From Antedon mediterranea (lineage: Eukaryota > Echinodermata > Crinoidea > Comatulida > Antedonidae), in NCBI RefSeq assembly GCF_964355755.1, contig NC_092680.1, positions 22,049,001 through 22,113,000 of the forward strand: a stretch of DNA of 64,000 nucleotides. Reading direction: 5' to 3'. How positions within the stretch are numbered: the first letter of the stretch is position 1; each line of letters starts with the position of its first letter. This document shows, piece by piece, positions 49,501-56,553 of this stretch. Both the position numbers and the translations under genes were made by a program. Below the pieces are notes generated by a model. That model saw only the letters and a list, made by a program, of their open reading frames with translations. It was not told the origin of the DNA and searched no databases.

Positions 49501-52500
49501 TTGTTATAATTATCAATAGAAGAGATAATAATATATGTCCTTACAGAATACACACATGCAATTTAAGTAATACTGCACGCTCAGAAATTTAGAAGAAGAT
49601 GGAAGAACAAAATTTAAGAGTAACTCTAAGGAATCCTAGATACCATATTTTATTGAGCGTACACGGCTATACTTTCAATTAGTGTAAGCCAACTTTTCGT
49701 CTGAAGCAGTATCTATATAATAATAAGATTTACTTTCACAGAAGAATTTAATTAATTAATTCTTGTAACTTTTTGTGGAACTTTTGTAATTGAATGTATT
49801 ATAATTACATTATAAAAGGTTCGATTTGAATTTTCTGTTAATAATCTGATAATTGGATAGATAATCAGAGTTTCAAAATATAATCAAAATCTTTACCAGG
49901 AATAACTAATGTGTGGTTACATCCATGCTGCAGTCGAACAATCGGAGTAACAGAAGAAAGTGGAGATGAGTTAGGTCTTTCAGTGTCCTGTCTTATAGTC
50001 AAGTTAACTGTCATTGGAAGTGACCACCCACCATTACTGCCAACAACTAGGCCACCTATCCAATTACGACCGGAAAACCTGTAGAATTATTATTAAGAGA
50101 TAATTATGCAGTGTTGCTTCTTTTGCAAAGTTAGATAAACGAGTTTATCGGAATAGAGGTGCTCACTATATCTGTACATATCGAATCAAGTTAAAAAGTT
50201 AAGTTTAAAACAAATATATACTCTACACACATTTAAAAAGGCCTAATACTATTTCTACACACATTTAGTTGTATAAAAGGCCTACTACTATTTCTACACA
50301 CATTTAGTTGTATAAAAGGCCTAATACTATTTCTTTATAATATTGGATTTGTTACTAGTTATCATGGTATACAATATGTTGGTAGTAGCCTACAATTGAA
50401 GTGATTTACTAAAAACCAAAATATATAAATAATAAACACATGCTTTTGCTTGCGGTAGGCCTACAACAATGCTCAAAGAAAACCTTACTCGTATGTATTA
50501 AAAAAATCCTTAAATTATTTGTTTTAGGCCTAAACAATTTTATTACCTCAATGGAATTTTAATTTAAACACAATTACCTAAAAAAAATGTGAAATATATT
50601 ATATAGGTCTAGGATTGCGTCATAGTAAAATAAAATAACCGGATATGGGCCTACCTCATAGTAAAAGTGGGACTTCCTGCAGAAAATGTAACAGAGTTAA
50701 CGCCCGATGTCCAATCTTCACTAACGCTAAAATCAGTGCAATAGAAAGACAAGGAAACACCACCTGAACAGCCAGAAGTGCAACTTAGGCTACCTTCACC
50801 ACTTGATAAAAGTTCATTTGCTATCGTGTTTTCATCACAGTGTTGCCTACCTCTTCGCCAAGATATTCTCCAAGATACGTCAATCTAAGAAAATACAATA
50901 TTACCAATAATTTTAAATCGCGCAATTACGAAACCGATGGATCTACTAGTGCGTTTTCTTAAAGATGTATTGTCCCTTGAAACACAAAAAAATGAAGGTC
51001 AAAATATTCTAAATTTAAATTGGCCATATCAAAGTAATATTAAAGTTATTCACCTTAAGTCGAACATTTGAGCCAAAAACAACAATTGTACGTAATTAAC
51101 AGCTAAATTAATTTGATTACATTTCGTCTGGATAATCGTCCGAGCGAAAGTAAACAAAGATTTCCAACCATAAGTATACATTATGCATGATGCTAATAAG
51201 GATTGTTTACAACTCGTCACGGATGAGAAGGTGTTTTCACACAGATCGCGTGAGGAAGTTTTATGATTATGCATACAGAGTAGCCAAATATAATAATTAT
51301 ATTTAATAATTTATTTCGGAACTTCACTTTTGTAACAGTGGCACACTTCATATTTTGAAGGTGCGCATTACAATTTGTTTTGTTTTTTTGGCCTATTTAA
51401 TTTTAGTGCGTATGTTTGTCGGGCACGGAGTGGATAATTTGGTATACCGGTAAATGATCAGATATGTCTGAGATTAGTATACCAGATAACATTTGTTCAG
51501 AAAGTGTATTGAAGAAAATGTTATCAATTAATGAAGATGTGTTGTTTTGTATTCTAGTGGGTCTTGAAATCGATGGGTAGAAGGAATGCGACATCATTAC
51601 TTCTAGAAAATTATTTACAAAATCAGTCGATGCAAGCTTAAGTAAATTAATGTTAAAATCACCCATAATGTGGCATGATTTTCCCTCGATATCAATAGTA
51701 TTAAGAATATCGTCTAGTGATCTATTAAAAAGTTCTATATTCGAATCGGGAGGTCTATTATATTATACCAACAATCGTATTGTTACATTTTTTTTCAATT
51801 ATTTCAATAAAAATACATTCACAAGATTCAATAAATAGATCTTTTCTTTCTTTTATGTCAATTGTAGCAGAAACAAACATACCAACTCCCCCTCCTTTAC
51901 GGTTCTTCCTATCTAATGCGAGGAAGTCATAGCTCGGTAAATATGGTTTGCACGATGTATTGTTTAACCATGTTTCCGATTACCAATAACTGTAAAGGGG
52001 TGGTTGATTAAGTTTAGGTATGTAGTTAGTTCATCAATGTGTTTATTGATACTTCGAATATTATAGTGAAGAAATGAGTAGCCAATATTTTTTAATTTCT
52101 TCACAGATTCATTCAAGTCATATGGACTCATATAAGAACATGTCTCAATAGCATTTAGCTTGTTTCTGAGACTATATTCAATGAATTCGTCATGGTCATT
52201 ATTACCATTACCAATAGATATTGGATTAAATAGTATATCCATTGGATTTGATATTTCGTTTTCATCACCGTTATTTTTATTGTTATCCATGCTTTGATTT
52301 TGTATGTTTATTGATTGTATTTGTCTATAAAAAACTATTTTAATTAATATAATTTATAATACTATGCTTATGTCTACTGCTTAATTTCAGTTACAATAAC
52401 TTTCTGAATTTGTGTTACCTTACAATTGTTGAAATTTGTGGTAACGTGGTCTACCTCTTCCTGTGTTAGCTTTTCTGCGAGATAGACCTAGAACGTTTTC

Positions 52501-55132
52501 AACTTTGTATCTGACATTACTGGCCAATAGGCTGGTGCCTCCATCTGATAGATGGTATCCATCAGGTGCTAGAAGTGTGTCGACCAGCTCGCCGTTTCGT
52601 AAGAAGTTGCTATTGTCGCAGAATGTTAGGTTTGGTATTTTGTCTGTGCGTATCTTGTGCTTTATACATGAGTTTGCTATTTCAACTCTGAAATTTAGTG
52701 GGCCTGCTCGTGGTAAGCCAAGTGATATCAAACATTTAGTGTCTGGATGTTTTGTGGCATACTCACTGACTGTGTTGTATAGCGTTTCTGCGCACTTTTC
52801 TGGAGCTGATTCCTTTACAGAGTTAGTTATTTCGTGGATTACTATACAGTCAAGTGTTTCGTGGATTTCGTCGAGTGCATTTCCAATTTGGTCATTAGTG
52901 TATGCGTGTGTAATGCTTACATCTGCTTTTGGTAAAATACGACTTGCTTCGACTTTTTTTAAGTGCGAATTTCCTAATAGTAATACAGATGGTTTCTTGC
53001 TTTCGTAGGCTCGATGTGTGTCATTATTTTTCATTAGACTTTCTGCATACGACAATTTCTGACTGTCTTTTTTTTGAGTTAAAAGTTTGGAAGTCTGATG
53101 CGTCGATGGCTACCTGGGTTCGTTTTGCTTCGTACGCGTACTCCCTTGCTTTTTTCTGTTTCGTGTATTGCTGTCTGTAGTTTGTCCTGGAGATTTGTTA
53201 TTTGTTTATCTTTCTGCAGGATCATATCGTTGTTTCGCTTGACATCTATGAAAGCATTAGCTGTTAGTTTGTTTTCTCTTTCTGTTTTATTGATTTTTTC
53301 TTTCATTTTTTCCATTTCTACCCTTATTTCTTGTAGGCCGGTGGCGTTGGGTTGTCTGTTGTTTTCTGTGTACTTTAGCTCCTGTCTTAGGAGTTTTATT
53401 TCAGCCTTTAGTTTGGTGTTTTCAATGAGGATGTTGTTACTTTCTTTTAGTTCATGTCGCAGACATTCTATTTCTTTTTTCATTGACTCACTGTTTATGA
53501 GAAGTTGTTTTTTTTTCAAGTGTTTTAAAACTACTTATATAAAAAATTCTGTTGCCTTATCTTAAATACATTTACATATTACAAATAAGGGATAATAACT
53601 CTTAACTTTCGTGAAAAAATAAAGCGTTTTGGATAAGTAGTTTTTCAGCAACTGTAATTTTAGTTGTAACGTTACGTTCTGACTGCTCAGGAAAGGTTGG
53701 ACGACTTCGAACATTTTCGCCTATCCTTTAACACTAGCCGGTCACTGACAAACCAAAACACTGCTTCAAAAAAGGGGCTGTGCCGGCAAAGTATCTGAAC
53801 CAATCACATTTTACTTTAGGTCATTAGAAAGCTTGATTGATTAGCTTTTGAATGGTGTAACAGCCAATATCATTGGATAACTAGGTCAAACGTTATAAAC
53901 GTTTTTGTAAAGATCTCAACAAATTGGCAAAACAAGCCTATTCTTTTAACACAGGGCAATTTTCAAATCGTCTAACTTTAAAAATCAATGCTGACGACGT
54001 TTTAAGTTTTTTTAAATTAAAAATAACATGACATCGTAGGTACTTAATTAGGCATTACAATGTCGAAACAGCCATAACAATCGGTCAATTAATAACAAAG
54101 TTATATTGAAAAAACCTTAAAAAAATAGCTGTTTTCGGTGATTTCGAGCCGTTTAGCGGAAATCGCCCGGATTTTTGGGTACATAAAACAAATTGTAATG
54201 TCCAACAAAAAGAAAATATAAGAAGAAGGCACAAAATAGACAAAAACTTAGGTAATCTTACTTAAACTGCATACGGTAACATGTAATAAAAAACCCATTC
54301 ATTCCCCTCCCTCCCCTTCTCCAAAAATAACAAGTACAACATATTATTTAAATACAGTACATGATTACTCTTAATCTACGAAACCAATCACTAATCAACA
54401 ACAACAAACCAACCCACTCTCAAAATCAACAATAGGCCTACACAGGTTTTTTTTATCTGAAAGATCAGGTTAATAATTTAACCGCACAATGAGCATTATT
54501 AATGAACAACCATATTTTTGCTAAAGCAAGCAATCATCCTTGCCTTGGGTCTATACTAATAGATCGGGCCATTATGGTTGGGGCTGAGCAGTGAATACTG
54601 AAATATGTCACTCTTGATGCCCGGAAATTGCACTCTCGTATAACGTTTTGTGGGAGTGTGTTTTTTTTCTTCTTAGAATGACGTGTTGATGGAGGACGGG
54701 GTAACCCTTATCGGTGAAAACACTTCGCCTGGGCGGATGCGTGATTTCGTAAATGTGATAGACCTTAAACCACCTTATCCCCAATCAAGGTTTCGAACAA
54801 AAAACAGATAAACTAAAGTTCAGATCATCAGTCTGTTAAAAAAGGAAGGGATTGTAGTATATAAAACTAAGCTGAATAGAGTAAAATCTAGCCTAACGCA
54901 ATAAATTAAATTCTTGTAATATAGTACCCTAACAACTTTTCAAGTTTCAGAAGAACGCGCCTGTTGAGAACTAGGCCTACAATTTAAAATTTAAAACGTC
55001 TGATATTACCTGATTTGGCACCGATGACGGCTTCCATGTAAATAGGGCTCCTCGAAAGTGAGTTGAATTTACAAATACAACTAAAAACAACTCAAAAAAT
55101 ATCAGCAGAACCAAGTATATGAAAGACTTCAT
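31422..55132 (-). CDS. Giant type I membrane protein: THFRG domain, Ig/HYR, CARDB x~9, RHS/YD repeats, EGF, TM
   Basis: Thirty exons joined by hand give 12,216 nt (4,071 residues plus stop) with phase preserved throughout. Residues: signal peptide and THFRG-type N-terminal domain 1-303; unrecognised 304-492; two Ig-like modules 493-667; HYR-like pair and FN3-like segment 668-~910; about nine CARDB domains ~910-2110; linker modules to ~2490; RHS/YD shell ~2490-3330; post-core region to 3485; bacterial-type C-terminal module 3486-3767; EGF 3768-3801; two Ig-like repeats to 4025; transmembrane helix and seven-residue tail to 4071. It is not a teneurin: teneurins are type II with N-terminal cytoplasm and EGF repeats, whereas this has an N-terminal signal peptide. 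The order CARDB-RHS-C-terminal module resembles giant secreted proteins of cyanobacteria and planctomycetes as I remember them. Role is unknown; adhesion or matrix binding is a guess. Confidence 0.87.
31683..32354 (-). CDS. RHS-CARDB exon 29: two Ig-like/cadherin-like repeats
   Basis: One 672-nt exon. The repeats share D-E-D-G-x-V-x-L, V-x-G-A-P-D-G-S-x-x-S-x-G-T, and D-T-D-G-S-E-x-x-x-x-V-x-V-S-D-V-P. The VADTPVVTV bridge between them is typical of bacterial calcium-binding adhesin repeats (DEDG...VADAP...DTDGSE..). Confidence 0.78.
32472..32573 (-). CDS. RHS-CARDB exon 28: EGF-like domain
   Basis: This 102-nt phase 1-1 exon has six Cys: SCTAVNNCSGFGTC, then CSCYANRYGSAC. It is a short EGF of the tenascin/teneurin sort, an animal-type module added between bacterial-looking ones. 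Confidence 0.85.
32735..33382 (-). CDS. RHS-CARDB exons 26-27: IDSG... Ig-like module
   Basis: Exons 33382-33250 and 32914-32735. It starts IDSGKPDVNV directly after FNT, has DDGSGVSFVDIYTD, and closes with YNIIAIPRDNVGNYP. Bacterial proteins with the preceding module continue in the same way (NTIDSG..P.S, DDGSG....IYV, Y.F...A.D..GN). The joint preservation of order across exons 23-27 is the strongest hint of bacterial ancestry. Confidence 0.75.
33036..33075. repeat. 10-bp tandem repeat (GACAATATGA)
   Basis: Four adjacent copies of GACAATATGA in an intron of the minus-strand gene. Confidence 0.9.
33832..34680 (-). CDS. RHS-CARDB exons 23-25: bacterial-type DPND...FNT module
   Basis: Exons 34680-34450, 34288-34177 and 34022-33832. 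It reads NDMIGPAGYGD, YKIRFENDINATAPAQ, TLRIGDFGFG, EIVWELRAIDPET, DPLKGFLPPN, GQGFVTFRVKP and IIFDNNDPIETPPIFNT. This order of motifs matches a C-terminal module of large secreted bacterial proteins that I recall (DPND..YTIRFEN..AQ, GFLPPN, GQGFVSY, IIFD.N.PI.TP). No animal family is known to me. A protein search would settle it. Confidence 0.8.
34341..34416. repeat. 38-bp direct repeat x2, palindrome-rich
   Basis: AAAGGTTTTAAACTTTAAAA followed by TAATTCATTTTAAAGTTT occurs twice in tandem in an intron. It is almost pure A/T with internal self-complementarity. Confidence 0.85.
34901..35118 (-). CDS. RHS-CARDB exon 22: helical post-core segment
   Basis: This 218-nt exon encodes a helix-rich, Lys/Glu/Leu-rich region (KSVDKLREFLKKTYESL, then LVEGLIIEWLRSIDP) between the RHS core and the next module. 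It has no family match that I know. It ends IDP, and the next exon begins NDMIGP, so IDPND spans the junction. Confidence 0.75.
35430..39282 (-). CDS. RHS-CARDB exons 16-21: RHS/YD-repeat shell and RHS core
   Basis: Exons 39282-39149, 38871-38628, 38348-37967, 37880-36681, 36320-36202 and 36046-35430. Dozens of YD-type repeats (YDxxGxxxxxx) are seen, for example YDYTNDGAL, YDENGHIS, YDDAGNRRI, YDALGNIYR and YDPFGG. Exon 21 holds the RHS core: F-I-G-Q-W-G, LYNMRARVYD, GRFLSPDPLG, YAYLNNDPLSGIDPKG. In bacteria a variable C-terminal domain follows this DPxG. Here a Gly/Ala-rich stretch (residues ~3335-3400) resembles bacterial post-core sequences. RHS shells form closed beta-barrels in known structures. 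Confidence 0.92.
36378..36430. repeat. Dispersed repeat scrap (CATCCAACAGC...GGATG), second copy
   Basis: This intronic segment (intron between exons 20 and 19) has CATCCAACAGCG and then ATAGGATGCCTTA. It matches the layout at 18,086-18,135, in the same orientation. Confidence 0.3.
39436..45626 (-). CDS. RHS-CARDB exons 12-15: HYR-like pair, FN3-like, ~9 CARDB and linker modules
   Basis: Exons 45626-44427 (1,200 nt), 44283-43982, 43713-43555 and 43313-39436 (3,878 nt, one exon). Exon 12 starts with two HYR-like units (NRVWTAVDD, RSWTISDDCGN) and an FN3-like strand set. CARDB units repeat the pattern PDL-x-V, W-x-x-x-N-x-G, W-x-D-x-(I/V)-Y-L-S, G-x-(Y/F)-x-(I/V)-x-D and a closing D-x-x-N-N. 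A polybasic RRKRR (nt 42249-42263, residue ~1572) is a furin-type site between two CARDBs. The exon ends REYVGSFGRGW, which is how bacterial RHS shells begin. A segment with WDQIWMNFISFVG precedes it, again as in bacterial proteins. Confidence 0.85.
45870..46481 (-). CDS. RHS-CARDB exons 10-11: two Ig-like modules
   Basis: Exons 46481-46221 and 46133-45870, one module each, both phase 1-1. Each has the pattern TISW or FRFRC, a central Cys pair, L-x-E-G-x-(Y/H)-x-L-x-V and a closing D-x-x-G-N. This pattern is common in bacterial secreted Ig-like repeats and also occurs in animal proteins. Confidence 0.75.
46836..47461. mobile_element. 626-bp MITE of a second TTAA family
   Basis: Left end AGACCCCTTCCCTG and right end (reverse complement) AGCCCCATTCCCTA, with TTAA on both sides (46832-46835 and 47462-47465). 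It sits in the intron between exons 10 and 9 and is GC-richer than its surroundings. The interior differs from the 26,751 family. Confidence 0.7.
47495..48733 (-). CDS. RHS-CARDB exons 6-9: unrecognised linker modules
   Basis: Exons 48733-48569, 48306-48266 (41 nt), 48043-47946 and 47759-47495, phases consistent. Exon 6 ends with YVNITWTPSV and ILCFTAENTEG and looks like the close of the N-terminal domain. Exon 9 (VRPTRPTFIRF, then DGSIEFTTQGLLLLE) is beta-rich and unassigned. Confidence 0.72.
48968..50884 (-). CDS. RHS-CARDB exons 2-5: conserved N-terminal extracellular domain
   Basis: Exons 50884-50655, 50078-49897, 49461-49361 and 49239-48968. Landmarks: ISWRRGRQHCDENTI, SCTSGCSGG, CTDFSVSEDWTSG, VNDPDGDRVRCRWA, CTFRYEAKYTVGWYVVALMI, PLSTVPLQFLV and a final AKSGGDGVG. 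It has paired cysteines throughout. I recognise it as a conserved animal extracellular module but know no function for it. Confidence 0.8.
50221..50335. repeat. ~40-bp tandem repeat x3
   Basis: CTACACACATTTA, TTGTATAAAAGGCCTA and CTACTATTTCTA recur three times in order in an intron. The copies carry the AGGCCTA word. Confidence 0.85.
50963..51289. mobile_element. Truncated copy of the 541-bp TTAA MITE
   Basis: It starts AGATGTATTGTCCCTTGA after TTAA (50959-50962) and runs parallel to 26,751-27,077 with few differences, ending at AGAGTAGCCAAA. The right half is missing. Intron 1 of the RHS-CARDB gene. Confidence 0.88.
51403..53519 (-). mobile_element. LINE fragment: ORF1 (coiled coil + SGNH esterase) and ORF2 endonuclease
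   Basis: On the minus strand: a Lys/Glu-rich coiled coil (53519-53079), then an esterase-like ORF (53055-52420) with VLLLGNSHLKK, DCIVIHE and APDGYHLSDGG. These fit the GDSH and D-x-x-H blocks of SGNH hydrolases found in CR1-type ORF1 proteins. Next is the endonuclease N-terminus (52290-51964, FLHYNIRSINKH), a one-base frame slip near 51985, SETWL, GGGVGMF, MGDFNINLL and ISDHLPVYQ. No reverse-transcriptase domain follows, so the 3' half is lost. The copy is dead. It sits in intron 1 in the gene's own orientation. Confidence 0.85.
53520..55009. other. Rest of RHS-CARDB intron 1: nothing recognised
   Basis: AT-rich intronic sequence. The first few hundred bases may be the LINE's 5' UTR. I saw no exon, RNA gene or clear repeat here. 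Confidence 0.35.
55010..55132 (-). CDS. RHS-CARDB gene exon 1: signal peptide and THFRG start
   Basis: ATG at 55132-55130 opens 41 codons: a long hydrophobic core (YLVLLIFFELFLVVFV), then NSTHFRGALFTWKPS. The donor GTAATA follows AATCAG in phase 0. The THFRG-x-x-x-W-K-P start is one I know from large invertebrate extracellular proteins. It continues in exon 2 with VSWRISWRRG, as that family does. Confidence 0.82.
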
Positions 55133-55631
55133 TGTATAAGGTATGGATGTCTTTGAAGTTCAAATTCGAAAGTCAGAATAATCGAAATATACTATTGACA
55201 CAATATTAAGCATATTTACAGACAATGAGTATGTGGGGTATTCCCCATTTTAGTACCTACTTCAAGGGCACTCTGTGTTTCATTTATTGTTAAATGTATT
55301 CGGTTCATAGGTCTTGTATTCTACTATTATTTTTAAGCAAACAGTGTATCTTTTTATAGAGAGTAAGTATTTACACAAATCTTAGAAATCTTTTTATTTC
55401 GGTAACACGTTTGCATTTAAACACTATATATTACGTTTCGTATATGATCCACACCTTATCCTGGTATCATGACACAATCGTGAAACTACATAAGTACCTC
55501 AATTCAATTATCAAAATTAATAATAGATACGTAGAAAGAACAATGTGAAAGAGCACAGGCCATCTGTCAAATTAAGAGAAGCCTAAACAGAAAAAAGAAG
55601 ATTTTCTGAAATTTCATTTCTCTCTCAGCTC

Positions 55632-55681
55632 TAATACCCCTTTCACACCAGAACTGTTGCTTTTGGTGTGAAAAGGTATAC
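55632..55681. mobile_element. Remnant inverted repeat of a MITE
   Basis: ACCCCTTTCACACCAGAA and, 10 bases on, TTTTGGTGTGAAAAGGT form a near-perfect hairpin. CCCTTTCACACC ends are typical of some DNA-element MITEs; the interior seems deleted. Confidence 0.4.
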
Positions 55682-56088
55682 ATTATGGTAACTTAAAGAC
55701 ATACCAAGATACAGACCGCTAAAAACGGACCCACAAGTGGTCTTAATTGGAAGGAGACCTGTATTATGTAATTACAATTACAAACAAAAAATATATGGAT
55801 ATCCGCTCCTGAAAGGAATAGGCCTAGAACTTAAAAGAAAATAAAGGGAAAGAGAACAATTAAAGATACGTCAACAAACCATGAGATGCAGAGATATGTC
55901 CTACAATATTGCATGGCAATAATAATATTGATTTTAAGTACTTTTGAAATAACAAGACATTATTATCTTTGTTTTATAAGAAAGATGCCACGTGATTTGT
56001 GGCCATATTATTATGTTTCCCCTTTAATAGGACAAAACAAGCATGAATTTAGACGAGCTGCTGAACTTTAATTCCAGATTACTTTTCG

Positions 56089-56136
56089 CGGACGCGCGAG
56101 ACTACTGTGGGAGAGAGGGCGCGCGTCCGACAGTAG
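56089..56136. other. GC-rich interleaved inverted repeats upstream of MED23
   Basis: CGGACGCGCG (56089) pairs with CGCGCGTCCG (56120), and CTACTGT (56102) pairs with ACAGTAG (56130). The order A-B-A'-B' is that of a pseudoknot rather than a nested hairpin. It stands out in AT-rich DNA about 0.4 kb before the MED23 start. Confidence 0.5.
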
Positions 56137-56553
56137 TGGATGATTATATTGAATGCAATAATGTAATAAATAATAATAATACAAGTTTTACATAGGATAT
56201 CCGAAAATAAAGTGCGTTCTATTTACCTTCAGATCCAAGTTACTGTTGTTAGACTAGCCCTAATCCCCTACTATTAGTCTATCCTACTAAGGGTAGGCTA
56301 GGCTAGCTAGGCTAGGCCCTAGCCTAGGCCTAAGTATGCAGAGAGGCTACTAAAATTCTAGTCGCCTAGCTTGCTCGATAGAGGCGCAATATTGCCAGGC
56401 CGAGAGCCCTAGGCTAGGCCTAGGTGCAATATAGAATGTTGCTATAGATATATTCCATTCAAATTATAATATAATAGGGATCGATCCGATAATAAATAAT
56501 AGCATTATTGATAATATTATTATATTAGATAATAAGAAATTGTTTTTTAAGAT

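Larger units (their letters stand above)
55133..56553. promoter_or_regulatory. Divergent promoter region between RHS-CARDB and MED23
   Basis: The starts of the two genes face away from each other across 1.42 kb. The half next to MED23 holds a short CpG-dense block (56,085-56,130) in otherwise AT-rich DNA, and CTAGGC-rich words near 56,280-56,420. No TATA box stood out. Function is inferred from position only. Confidence 0.45.

Noticed and set aside
52463-53565. Plus-strand open frames of 155-181 residues
   Set aside because: They are antisense to the LINE ORF1 coiled coil and esterase, which have recognisable motifs.
54700-54815. Possible tRNA-derived SINE (TTTCGAAC word resembling a B box)
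   Set aside because: No matching A box or cloverleaf fold could be drawn, and no second copy was seen.
31422-55132. Identity as a teneurin
   Set aside because: YD repeats are shared, but the N-terminal signal peptide, CARDB array, bacterial-type RHS core and C-terminal TM helix do not fit teneurins, which are type II proteins.
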